Part shown: positions 25,746-33,680 of the stretch, piece after piece
Layout: each line of letters opens with the position of its first letter
Position numbering within the stretch: position 1 is the stretch's first letter
Assembly (NCBI GenBank): GCA_905478925.1
Contig: CAJQKQ010000098.1
Coordinates: 1 to 42,606 of the forward strand
DNA length: 42,606 nt
Reading direction: 5' to 3'
Origin: an uncultured Verrucomicrobiales bacterium
Lineage (GTDB): Bacteria > Verrucomicrobiota > Verrucomicrobiia > Verrucomicrobiales > Akkermansiaceae
The notes under the pieces: generated by a model
Databases searched by the model: none
Told to the model about the DNA's origin: nothing
Seen by the model: the letters and a program-made list of their open reading frames with translations, nothing else
Program-made: the position numbers and the translations under genes

Positions 25746-26144
25746 TTAAACTGATTCTAGGATGAGGTTTCCGTAGGCGGTGGTGTCGCCGGTGCGGATC
25801 AGGCCGATAGCGTCTGGGACGAGTTCCTTGAAATTGAGGTGGCTGGGGCGCTCGATGACGACGTTGGGGATTTCTCCGAATGAGGTGTTGTAGGCTTTGA
25901 CGGTTTCCTCGGAGTTGGTGGAGAGGAATTCCTCCGCCTGGAGGATGCGGCCGATTTTGAAGTTGGGTTTCAGGAGCTCAAGCACCTGCAGAATGGTGGG
26001 GACGCCCTGGGTGAGAGATATGTCGACGGTTTCGATCTCAGGCCAGTAGGGGAAAGCCCAGTCGGCGATGACTAGGGTGTTGGTGTGGCGGACACGGGCG
26101 AGAAGGTGGAGGATGTCGGGGTTGAGGATTCCTTGTTGGAGCAT
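25746..26144 (-). CDS. RbsD/FucU family sugar mutarotase
   Basis: This 132-aa protein is a small decameric pyranase/mutarotase of the RbsD/FucU family, which equilibrates sugar anomers. MLQQGILNPDILHLLARVRHTNTLVIADWAFP carries the conserved catalytic His and Asp of the family (in HTNTLVIAD), followed by the LTQGVP stretch and the end LIRTGDTTAYGNLIL. ATG 26144 is the start; a TTG 10 codons upstream is less likely. It is the first gene of the minus-strand sugar group. A mutarotase supplies the correct anomer to the dehydrogenase, consistent with L-galactose/L-fucose handling. Confidence 0.83.
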   Translation of the reverse strand: MLQQGILNPDILHLLARVRHTNTLVIADWAFPYWPEIETVDISLTQGVPTILQVLELLKPNFKIGRILQAEEFLSTNSEETVKAYNTSFGEIPNVVIERPSHLNFKELVPDAIGLIRTGDTTAYGNLILESV

Positions 26145-26213
26145 GGTCGGTGTGGGTTGCTGGGGTTTTAACAAATGGTTGCCGATTAATAAAGGAACTC
26201 TGGTTGAGTGGAC

Positions 26214-26238
26214 TAGCGGCGACCGAAGGTCACCGCTA
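26214..26238. terminator. Hairpin over the ABC-F stop codon (TAGCGGCGACC stem)
   Basis: TAGCGGCGACC (26214-26224), loop GAA, and GGTCACCGCTA (26228-26238), an 11-bp stem with one mismatch. The ABC-F stop codon (minus-strand TAG at 26238-26236) is in the right arm. A related stem/loop style occurs at 2358-2384. Confidence 0.6.
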
Positions 26239-28239
26239 CAGGCCGTGTTTCACCTTCACCTTCTCGATTTCCTCGGTGAGGGAGGACCAGCGGGTGTAGG
26301 AGAGGTCGAGGGTTTTGGTGATTTTCTCGACGGCGTTGGTGGTCTGGCGGAGTTTGTCGGAATCTCCTGCAACGTCCTCACTGGAGAGGGTGGTGGTGAG
26401 TGTGGCTTGGGCGGCTTCTTGATCTGCGATTTTCGCTTCCAAGATGACGAGTTCCTTTTCAAGGGGGGCAAGAACCTTGGTTTTCGCTTCGCGGGCCATG
26501 GCTTGGAGGCGGCGCTGTTCCTTGCGGTTGACGCCGGGGGTGGATTCCTTCTTTGGCACATCCCTATTTACTTCCGCGTCGGCGGTGGTGGCGGGGGGCT
26601 TGCGAGCCGGGGTGGTTCTGGCGGATTTTTCCTCGGCCTTCTTGTCGAGGTAGTAGGCAATGTTTCCGTGGAAAAGACGCGGCTCTTCGCCGGGTCGGAA
26701 CTCGAGAGTCTTGGTGACGAGTTGGTCGAGGAAATCGCGGTTGTGGGAGACGATCATCACTGAGCCGGGGTAGTCGAGCAGCGCGCGCTGGAGGACGCCC
26801 TGCGACTGCATGTCGAGGTGGTTGGTCGGTTCGTCGAGGATCAGGAAGTTGGCGGGTTTCAGCAACATGCAGGTGAGGGCGACGCGTGAGCGCTCGCCGC
26901 CGGAGAGGACGCCGACCTTCTTGAAAACGTCATCGCCGGTGAACAGGAAGCAGCCGAGAATGTTCCTGACCTGTGGCATCGCATCGCGGGAGGCGACGGC
27001 TTGAACCGTTTCCAGGATCGTGAGATTCGGATCGAGCTCGTCGGCGTGGTTCTGGGAGAAAAACGAAGGAGCGACCTTGTGGCCGAGCGTGATTTCACCT
27101 GCGTCCGCCTCTTCCTGTTTGGTGACGAGGCGGCAGAAAGTGGATTTGCCTGCTCCGTTGGGGCCGACGATCGCGAATTTTTCGCCTTTGTTGATTTCGA
27201 AATCAAAGCCGTTGAAAATCTGTAGTGGGCCGTAAGCCTTGGAGACGTTTTCGATTTTCGCGACCGTGTGCCCAGAGTTGGGTGGGGCTGGGAATTTGAA
27301 GTTCATCACCGCATCGTCTTGTTCGGGCTTGGGGATGCGGACGACTTTGGCGAGAAGTTTGATGCGGGATTGGACGAGGGTGGCTTTGTTCGCAGAGGCG
27401 CGGAAGCGATCGATGAAGCGTTGGGACTCAGCGATTTCGCGTGCCTGCGCGGTGAATTGCTTGAGCTGGATTTCTTTCCGCAGCACCGATTCCCGTTCAA
27501 AGTAGGAAAAGTTCCCGGCGTATTCCTCAGCACGGCCGTGGGCGAAGGCGATGGTGCGGGTGCACAGTGTGTCGAGTAGGGCGCGGTCGTGGGAGATCAG
27601 GAGGATGGCGCCCGGGTAGTTGATGAGATATTGCTCAACCCAGATCTGTGTCTCGATATCGAGGTGGTTGGTCGGTTCGTCGAGCAGCAGGACTTCTGGC
27701 TGCTGGAGAAAAAGCTTGGCCATGGCGATACGCATCTGCCAACCACCGGAGAACTCCGAGCAATCGCGCTTGAAATCCTTTTCCTGGAAGCCGAGCCCCT
27801 TGAGAACGGATTCGATCTTCGGTTTCATTAGCGAGGGATCGTTGGCGTAGAGTTCGAGTTCGAGTTCGCCGATCTCCTCGAGTAACTCGCCGTAGGGTGA
27901 TGAGCGTGGATCGAGCTTGACGAGTTCATCGGAAAGACGGTCGACTTTTTCCTTGAGCGCCATGACCTCGCCGAAGGCGGATTCGGTCTCTTTCCAGAGG
28001 GTGCGGCCCTTCACGTGGATGCCCTCCTGGGGGAGGTAGCCGATTTTCGTTCCTTTGGGCGCGGAGATCTGTCCGCCGGATGGCGGGATGAACCCGGCGA
28101 TACACTTCATGAGTGTGGATTTTCCTGCTCCGTTGTGCCCCGCGAAGGCGATGCGCTCGCGCGGTTGGACAGAGAAAGAGAGATTGCTGAAGAGGACGCG
28201 CGGGCCGAACTCGACGCGAAGTGCTTGGACTGAAATCAT
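26236..28239 (-). CDS. ABC-F family ATPase (Uup/YheS-like)
   Basis: This is a soluble twin-ATPase of the ABC-F group (667 aa), which acts on ribosomes rather than as a transporter. First ABC: Walker A GHNGAGKST, signature SGGWQMRIAMAKLFL, Walker B LLLDEPTNHLD. Second ABC: GPNGAGKST, SGGERSRVALTCMLL, LILDEPTNHLD. The inter-domain linker is rich in charged residues (ERESVLRKEIQLKQFTAQAREIAESQRF). The C-terminal ~100 residues are a charged coiled coil (RRLQAMAREAKTKVLAPLEKELVILEAKIADQ), typical of Uup/YheS relatives. No membrane segment is present. The start is ATG 28239. The gene lies upstream of the sugar cluster, ending 91 bp from the mutarotase. Confidence 0.92.
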   Translation of the reverse strand: MISVQALRVEFGPRVLFSNLSFSVQPRERIAFAGHNGAGKSTLMKCIAGFIPPSGGQISAPKGTKIGYLPQEGIHVKGRTLWKETESAFGEVMALKEKVDRLSDELVKLDPRSSPYGELLEEIGELELELYANDPSLMKPKIESVLKGLGFQEKDFKRDCSEFSGGWQMRIAMAKLFLQQPEVLLLDEPTNHLDIETQIWVEQYLINYPGAILLISHDRALLDTLCTRTIAFAHGRAEEYAGNFSYFERESVLRKEIQLKQFTAQAREIAESQRFIDRFRASANKATLVQSRIKLLAKVVRIPKPEQDDAVMNFKFPAPPNSGHTVAKIENVSKAYGPLQIFNGFDFEINKGEKFAIVGPNGAGKSTFCRLVTKQEEADAGEITLGHKVAPSFFSQNHADELDPNLTILETVQAVASRDAMPQVRNILGCFLFTGDDVFKKVGVLSGGERSRVALTCMLLKPANFLILDEPTNHLDMQSQGVLQRALLDYPGSVMIVSHNRDFLDQLVTKTLEFRPGEEPRLFHGNIAYYLDKKAEEKSARTTPARKPPATTADAEVNRDVPKKESTPGVNRKEQRRLQAMAREAKTKVLAPLEKELVILEAKIADQEAAQATLTTTLSSEDVAGDSDKLRQTTNAVEKITKTLDLSYTRWSSLTEEIEKVKVKHGL

Positions 28240-28410
28240 ATACCCGGGCAGGGTGCATAGCCTCGGGCGTTGGTCAAGCGGCGGGAGAGTACGTTGTAGG
28301 CTCTATGAGCGGGACGGCTACAGGTGGAAAGTTTTCACCGCGGAGGGGAGCGGAAGCGGGCAACGACTGTGTGATGGAGTAACTCGGAACGGCTCTGGTA
28401 GGGTCGTTTT

Positions 28411-28989
28411 TCAGAAATCCTCTTCCCATGCGGGCGCTGCCTCGGCCTTAGCTTGGGCGAGGAGGTCGAGTGTGCCGTGGGTTCTGCACCATGTTTCGAT
28501 GTAACCCCAGTCGAGGAGCTTACCTTGGATCTTCATGACCGAGACGGTGTCGGCGTAGTCTTTCGGACGTTTCGCGACGCTGCTCCAGCGCAGTTTCTGG
28601 ACGATGACATCCTCCGCAGAGGGTAAATAGACGAAGCGACCAGGAAATATCTCCACCTGCACCCGGCGATCAAAACGTGAGCGGTCGTGCTCATCGTCGC
28701 TGAGGCGGAAGAGTTCGATTTGAAACGCGCTGCCTTCGATTCGGATGAGTTCGCGGCGTGTCGAAGTGACCATTTCGAAGCTCATCTGCTCATCCATCGT
28801 CATTCCTTTCGGTAGTGTCGAGGGGAGTTTCGACCAATCGCTTCCGGATAGGTGCAGGACGAGATCCGCATCCCTGGTGGAGCGGGGCAGGCCGTAGAAA
28901 TTCGACGAATATGAGCCGACGTCCATATAAGGGATGCCTTTGGTGGCGAACGTATCGAGAAGCATCAGAAGCGAATCCGTTCCAGTCAT
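28411..28989 (-). CDS. Nucleotidyltransferase-like protein, second gene of a two-gene unit
   Basis: This 192-aa protein has a minimal nucleotidyltransferase-type signature: MDVGSYSSNFYGLPRSTRDADLVLHL. Gly25-Ser26 is followed by Asp40 and Asp42 in a TxDxD pattern, with a later DDEHD and Lys-rich QKLRW stretch. It resembles AbiEii-like or antitoxin/toxin nucleotidyltransferases, but I cannot name a family. The start ATG 28989 overlaps the stop of the small gene upstream by four bases (ATGA), so the two are translationally coupled. The frame is open for 1.3 kb upstream, but that is antisense to a glycosyltransferase. Function as a toxin-antitoxin-like module is inferred only from architecture. 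Confidence 0.58.
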   Translation of the reverse strand: MTGTDSLLMLLDTFATKGIPYMDVGSYSSNFYGLPRSTRDADLVLHLSGSDWSKLPSTLPKGMTMDEQMSFEMVTSTRRELIRIEGSAFQIELFRLSDDEHDRSRFDRRVQVEIFPGRFVYLPSAEDVIVQKLRWSSVAKRPKDYADTVSVMKIQGKLLDWGYIETWCRTHGTLDLLAQAKAEAAPAWEEDF

Positions 28990-29213
28990 TGGGTGTGCCG
29001 TCCTGAGGATTCGAGATCGCTGACAAGTTTTTCCATTCGCTGCGTTTCCGTAAGGTGAGGGAAGCGGGCGGCGATGCCTGCGAGTGTCCATTGGCAGGCT
29101 TCTTCGAAAAGCTGTGCACCCGCGAGGAATTTCTCTGCAGGCGACATGGCACGAGCCTGCCGGATCTTCGCCATGTCGGCGAATCTGGCGTCGCCCTCGA
29201 TGTCGGGTTGCAT
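28986..29213 (-). CDS. Small helical protein coupled to the nucleotidyltransferase-like gene
   Basis: This 75-aa protein (MQPDIEGDARFADMAKIRQARAMSP and on) is predicted helical and charged: AEKFLAGAQLFEEACQWTLAGIAARFPHLTETQRMEKLVSDL. It has no transmembrane segment and no motif I recognise. It ends by ATGA overlap with the nucleotidyltransferase-like gene. The size and coupling fit an antitoxin or partner. ATG 29213 is the first start that keeps the gene clear of the divergent glycosyltransferase start at 29320; the frame extends further upstream without support. Confidence 0.5.
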   Translation of the reverse strand: MQPDIEGDARFADMAKIRQARAMSPAEKFLAGAQLFEEACQWTLAGIAARFPHLTETQRMEKLVSDLESSGRHTQ

Positions 29214-29319
29214 GGGTGGAGGGTAGCGGATTGGAGGGATGGCGGCAATCGGTGTTTTTCGAGATGAAGTGAGATTGGCCGGTTGCAGGCGTCCTTTCCA
29301 TAGATAGGCTGTTGCGGAG

Positions 29320-30597
29320 ATGCGCCATGTTGTTTTGATGCCGTTCGGGAGTGCGGGGGATGTTTTTCCCTTTATTTGGCTGGGGAAGTTGCTCAAAGCG
29401 CGCGGCCACCGGGTGACAATGGTTACGACCTGTATATTCCAAGAAGCGGCCGAGGCGGCGGGGATCGATTTCGTGGGACTGGGGACGGTCGAGGAGGTGG
29501 AGGCGATCGGGAAGGATCGCAGGATTTGGAAGCTCGGGATGGGGACGAAGGTGGTGATCGACTATGCGGTAAAATGGTCGGAACGGTATCTGGAGGAGAT
29601 CGGGAAGTTGGGGGGAATTGATCTGATGATGGCTCCGCTGACGGCGTTCGGCGCGCGGATGGCAAGGGAGAAGTACGGGATCCCGCTGGTGACGGTGCAC
29701 CTGCAGCCTATCGTTTTCCTGAGTGCCTACGAGACTCCGCTGCTGCATCCGTGGCTGGGTTGGTTGCGTGCGCTGCCGGTTTGGGCGAAACGGTTTTTGT
29801 TTTCCCTGCCAAATGCCATCGATCTGATGGCGCTGCCGGGGATACTGAAAATCTGCAAGGCGCATGGGGTTGAGTCTCCGAAAAGCCTTTGGCGGGATTG
29901 GCGAGATTCGCCCGACGGGGTTCTGGTGCTGTTCCCGAAGTGGTTCGGGGAACCTCAACCGGACTGGCCGGAGAATTTCCTGCAGTGGGACTTTCCGCTG
30001 GAGGATCTGAGTGCTCAGATGCCGATGAAAAAGGAGCTGGAGGAGTTCCTTGCGGCGGGGGAGAAGCCGGTGGTGTTCACGCCGGGGAGCGCGAATGTGC
30101 AGGCGGAGCGATTTTTCGAAACGGCGGTGGAGGCGGTGAAACGACTCGGAATCCGGGCTGTTTTCGTGACTCGGATGGAAGGCCGTGTGCCGCCGGGGAT
30201 GGAGGACAGGATACTGCGGGTGGATTACGTGCCGTTCGGAAAACTGTTGGGACATGCGTCGGTATTCGTCCACCACGGCGGGGTCGGGACGATGGCTCAG
30301 GGATTTCGTTCCGGGGTGCCGCAACTCGTGATGGCGATGGCACACGATCAACCAGACAATGCGGAGCGTTTGGAGAAATTGGGTGCCGGGATTGGCCTGA
30401 CGCCGGGGAGTTTTACGCCGGGACGGGTGACGAAGGAATTGGGGAGGCTGTTGGGGGAGAAAAGCTGGAAACTGGCTGCGACTGAAGTGAGGGGCAAGAT
30501 GTTAGGGGGAAAGGATGCCGATGAATTGATCGAATGGCTGGAAACCCGCCGCAGTCCACGGAAGATCTGGAGGCAGAATGCCCTCTCGAACAGCTAG
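29320..30597 (+). CDS. UGT-type glycosyltransferase (GT1/GT28-like)
   Basis: This is a 425-aa GT-B glycosyltransferase. The N-terminal domain starts MRHVVLMPFGSAGDVFPFIWLGKLLKARGHRVTMVTT, the hallmark of macrolide/sterol-type UGTs. The C-terminal sugar-nucleotide domain has VVFTPGSANVQAERFF, then VFVHHGGVGTMAQGFRSGVPQLVMAMAHDQPDNAERL, the HxGGxGT and DQ motif typical of GT1. It transfers a sugar from an NDP-sugar to a small molecule or lipid; the acceptor is unknown. GGAG lies a few bases before ATG 29320. It stands alone between minus-strand genes. Confidence 0.87.
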   Translation: MRHVVLMPFGSAGDVFPFIWLGKLLKARGHRVTMVTTCIFQEAAEAAGIDFVGLGTVEEVEAIGKDRRIWKLGMGTKVVIDYAVKWSERYLEEIGKLGGIDLMMAPLTAFGARMAREKYGIPLVTVHLQPIVFLSAYETPLLHPWLGWLRALPVWAKRFLFSLPNAIDLMALPGILKICKAHGVESPKSLWRDWRDSPDGVLVLFPKWFGEPQPDWPENFLQWDFPLEDLSAQMPMKKELEEFLAAGEKPVVFTPGSANVQAERFFETAVEAVKRLGIRAVFVTRMEGRVPPGMEDRILRVDYVPFGKLLGHASVFVHHGGVGTMAQGFRSGVPQLVMAMAHDQPDNAERLEKLGAGIGLTPGSFTPGRVTKELGRLLGEKSWKLAATEVRGKMLGGKDADELIEWLETRRSPRKIWRQNALSNS

Positions 30598-30630
30598 GAG
30601 TGGGACGCCCCAGGATCCGTGGGCAGGAAT

Positions 30631-31752
30631 TCAATCGGCGAGGGAGCGGATGAAGGCGGAGAAGAATGCCTGGCCTTCTTCGAGGAGTGAGAGGTCGAGG
30701 AATTCGTCCTTGGTGTGGGCTTGGGCGATGGAGCCGGGGCCGATGCAAATGGAGGGGAGGCCAGTGGCGGAGAGGTGGGCGGCGTCGGAGAACCAGGGAG
30801 CGCCGACGAGTTGGGTGCGAGGATGGGTGGCGAGGAGTTTCTGGATGAAAGGATCCTCTGGGTTTGTTTCCATCGGTGGGTTCTCGTGGGCGGATTCGAT
30901 GGTGAGTGGGAGGCGGAGTTGGGCGATGGTTTCGCGGAGCAACTGGAGGGCACCGCCGGCCGAGTGGAGTTCGGGTGTCTGACGGATGTCGATCTGGGCC
31001 TTGGCGTAGTTTGGGACGATGTTGGCAGCGGTTCCTCCGGTGACCGTTCCGATATTGAGGGTCGAGGGGCCGAGGACGGGGTGGGCGTAGGTGGCGAGCA
31101 CCGGGGCGAGGTTTTCCTGGAGATCGAGGAGGGAACGAGAGAGTTTGAGTATCGCGTTATCGCCGAGGTGAGGCTGGGAGGAATGAGCCGAGACTCCAGC
31201 GGCGGAGAGGGTGGCCCAGAGGGAGCCTTTGGTGATGTGGACGATGTCCATGGAGGTCGGTTCGCCGACGATGGCGAACTGGTAGTCCTTGGCGTGATGT
31301 TCGGCGAAGTGTTTTGAGCCATGCTGGGAGGCCTCTTCGCCCATGAAGGCGACGAAATCGACGGCGATCGGGAGATCGGCGAGGATGCGTTTGTTTTCCC
31401 GCAGGGCTTCGAGCATGGCTGCCATGGGGCCTTTGGTATCGGATGCGCCGCGACCCCAGATTTTGCCATCGCGGATCTCGCCGGAGAAAGGGGCTATGGT
31501 CATGTTCTCGACGCTGACTGTATCGAGGTGTGGACCGAGGAGGATGCGCGGGCGACCGTCGAGAGGGGCGAAGCGGGCGATAAGGTTGGGGCGGCGAGGC
31601 TGGATTTCCTCAAGGGTGACCTCGGCTCCGGTGTCGGTGAGCCAGTTTGCGAGGAAATCGGCCATCGCCTGCTCGTGGGTGACATCCGCTTGGTCGAGGG
31701 CGGCGTTGTCGGGATTGACGGAGGGGATGCGGATGAGATCCTGGAGGAGCAT
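30631..31752 (-). CDS. M20 family peptidase (ArgE/DapE-like)
   Basis: This is a cytoplasmic zinc metallopeptidase (373 aa) of the ArgE/DapE/CPG2 group, which cleaves N-acyl amino acids such as acetylornithine or succinyl-diaminopimelate. Metal and catalytic motifs are ILLGPHLDTVSV (His, Asp), GRGASDTKGPMAAML (Asp), AFMGEEASQHGS (Glu-Glu) and the C-terminal AQAHTKDEFLDLS (His). The dimerisation domain lies around GVSAHSSQPHLGDNA. ArgE and DapE cannot be separated by reading alone. The ATG at 31752 is preceded by an AT-rich leader repeat (31758-31788). No arg or lys genes are adjacent. Confidence 0.87.
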   Translation of the reverse strand: MLLQDLIRIPSVNPDNAALDQADVTHEQAMADFLANWLTDTGAEVTLEEIQPRRPNLIARFAPLDGRPRILLGPHLDTVSVENMTIAPFSGEIRDGKIWGRGASDTKGPMAAMLEALRENKRILADLPIAVDFVAFMGEEASQHGSKHFAEHHAKDYQFAIVGEPTSMDIVHITKGSLWATLSAAGVSAHSSQPHLGDNAILKLSRSLLDLQENLAPVLATYAHPVLGPSTLNIGTVTGGTAANIVPNYAKAQIDIRQTPELHSAGGALQLLRETIAQLRLPLTIESAHENPPMETNPEDPFIQKLLATHPRTQLVGAPWFSDAAHLSATGLPSICIGPGSIAQAHTKDEFLDLSLLEEGQAFFSAFIRSLAD

Positions 31753-31757
31753 GGGGG

Positions 31758-31788
31758 GACTCTAAATTTTAAATTCTAAACTTCAAGG
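31758..31788 (-). repeat. AT-rich leader repeat before the M20 peptidase
   Basis: On the minus strand: CCTTGAAGTTTAGAATTT then AAAATTTAGAGTC, ending five nt before the ATG. TTTAGAATTTAAAATTTAGA is the clearest form of the leader family. Confidence 0.65.
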
Positions 31789-31879
31789 CGGAGAAGAGGG
31801 GTTGCTCCTGTCTCCTGTGATTTGTTTGGCTGGGCGGTTGCAAATGGTGGTGGTGGTTGGCAGGCTTGGGGGAGAATTT

Positions 31880-33658
31880 ATGGTTACGAATTTGGCGGCA
31901 TATCGGTTTGTGGAGCTGACGGGCTTGAAGGAGCTGCGTGAGGAGTTGATTTCGCTTTGCAAGGGGGTGGGGTTGAAAGGGACGATTTTACTGAGTGTGG
32001 AGGGGGTGAACCTTTTTGTTGCCGGGCCGGGGGAGGCTGTTTCGAAGTTGATGGAGAGGCTGCGGCAGATCTCCGGGTTGGAGGATTTCGAGGGGAAGGT
32101 GAGCGAGAGCGACGATCAGCCGTTCCGGAGGATGCTGGTGAGGATCAAAAAGGAGATTATTTCCTTTGGGGTGGAGGGTGTGGAGCCGGGGAAGCGGACG
32201 TCGCCTAAGCTGCAGGCGAAGGAGCTGAAGCAGTGGCTGGATGAGGGAAGGAAGATCACACTGCTGGATACGCGGAATGACTACGAGGTGAAGCTGGGGA
32301 CCTTCGAGGGAGCCGTGGTGCCGGATATTAAGACGTTCCGGGAGTTTCCGAAAGCGGTGAGTGAACTTCCCGAGGGGATGAAGGATGAGACCGTGGTGAT
32401 GTTCTGCACTGGCGGGATCCGCTGTGAGAAGGCCGGGCCGTTCATGGAGATGGAGGGTTTCAAAAATGTGTATCAGCTGGATGGGGGGATTCTGAAATAT
32501 TTTGAGGAATGCGGGGGCGATCACTACGACGGGGAGTGCTTTGTTTTTGACCAGAGGGTGGGGGTGGATCCGGCGTTGAGGGAGACTCCTACGACGGTGT
32601 GTTATGCCTGCCAGGCACCGCTGGATGAGGAGGATCAGGAGGATGTGAGGTATGTGGAAGGGGAGACTTGTCCGCATTGTTTCGTGCCGGAGCCGGAGAG
32701 GATGGCGGAGCGGATTTGCGAGGTTCAAGGCAAGCTGGATGCGATTTGTGAAGTGTTTCCGGGATCGGAGGCGCAGGAGAATCGGAGGCCGGTGAATGTT
32801 TCCGCGAAGTATGACAGGTGGCAGCTGGGGGATATGCTGGTGGATCAGTTTCCGCAGGTTTCACGGGAGGAGTGGACGGAGCGGTGCGTGGCGGGGAGGT
32901 TCGTGAGCTACGGGGAAAAGGCGCGGGGGATGGATCATGTGGTGAGGGCGGGGGAGAGGATTTTGCAGGTTTTCCCGCCAGCGGTGGAGCCTGATGTGGC
33001 GAGGGGGATCCGAATCGTGTGGGATGACGAGGCGGTGGTTGTGGTCGAGAAGCCTGCGCCACTGCCGATGCATGCGAGCGGGAGGTATCATCGGAATACG
33101 CTGCAGTTTCTGATGAACGAGGTGTATGAACCGAAGTATTTGCGATCCGTTCATCGGTTGGATGCGAATACGCGGGGGTTGGTTTTGTTTGCTAGGACGC
33201 GGAGGTTCTGTCGGCTGATGCAGAGACAGTTTCTGGAGGGGAAGGTGGAGAAGATTTATCGGGTGCGGGTGCAGGGTCATCCGGAGTGGGACGAGAAAGT
33301 TTGTGAGGCTGCCATTTCAGCGGATCCGGAGGGGCCGGGAGGGCGCGTGGTGGATGAGGAGGGGCTGGCGGCGCGGACGGATTTTTCGGTCAAGGAGAGG
33401 TGTGGGGATGGGACGGCGTGGCTGGAGGCGAAGCTGGGGAGCGGCCGGACCAACCAGATCCGGGTGCATCTCTGGGAGTTGGGTTTTCCGGTGGTGGGTG
33501 ATCCGTGTTACCTCCTAGGTGGGAAGATGGGAGACAAGCAGACGCTGGAGGTGGGCGATGCGCCGATGGAATTGGAAGCGTGGAAGCTTGGGTTTTCGCA
33601 TCCGGTTACGGGGGAGTGGATGGTTTTTGAGAATGGAACATCGAACGTTGAAGGCTGA
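31880..33658 (+). CDS. TrhO (rhodanese tRNA hydroxylase)-RluA pseudouridine synthase fusion
   Basis: This 592-aa protein fuses two RNA-modification enzymes. The first half (residues 1-280) resembles TrhO/YceA, an O2-dependent tRNA uridine hydroxylase that gives ho5U34: LKGTILLSVEGVNLFVAG, the rhodanese loop FCTGGIRCEKAG (Cys176, Cys182) and a CxxC pair (CYAC, CPHC). The second half has an S4-like stretch (VSREEWTERCVAGR) and an RluA-type pseudouridine synthase: YLRSVHRLDANTRGLVLFART, with catalytic Asp428, then GRTNQIRVHLWELGFPVVGDPCY. I infer that both act on RNA; whether on the same RNA is unknown. ATG 31880 is chosen (MVTNLAAYRF) after a GGGGGAG site. The stop abuts the tilS start. Confidence 0.86.
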   Translation: MVTNLAAYRFVELTGLKELREELISLCKGVGLKGTILLSVEGVNLFVAGPGEAVSKLMERLRQISGLEDFEGKVSESDDQPFRRMLVRIKKEIISFGVEGVEPGKRTSPKLQAKELKQWLDEGRKITLLDTRNDYEVKLGTFEGAVVPDIKTFREFPKAVSELPEGMKDETVVMFCTGGIRCEKAGPFMEMEGFKNVYQLDGGILKYFEECGGDHYDGECFVFDQRVGVDPALRETPTTVCYACQAPLDEEDQEDVRYVEGETCPHCFVPEPERMAERICEVQGKLDAICEVFPGSEAQENRRPVNVSAKYDRWQLGDMLVDQFPQVSREEWTERCVAGRFVSYGEKARGMDHVVRAGERILQVFPPAVEPDVARGIRIVWDDEAVVVVEKPAPLPMHASGRYHRNTLQFLMNEVYEPKYLRSVHRLDANTRGLVLFARTRRFCRLMQRQFLEGKVEKIYRVRVQGHPEWDEKVCEAAISADPEGPGGRVVDEEGLAARTDFSVKERCGDGTAWLEAKLGSGRTNQIRVHLWELGFPVVGDPCYLLGGKMGDKQTLEVGDAPMELEAWKLGFSHPVTGEWMVFENGTSNVEG

Positions 33659-33680
33659 ACATTGAACATCGAAGGGAAGA
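33625..33680. repeat. GAACATCGAACGTTGAA-type short repeat at the fusion/tilS junction
   Basis: From about 33630 the DNA reads GGAACATCGAACGTTGAAG, then CTGAACATTGAACATCGAAGG, several copies of a GAACATTGAA unit that form the last codons of the fusion gene and the first codons of tilS. Confidence 0.5.

Noticed and set aside
28990..30351. Upstream extension of the nucleotidyltransferase-like frame by 454 codons
   Set aside because: It is antisense to a clear glycosyltransferase gene and translates to low-complexity His/Arg/Pro-rich protein.
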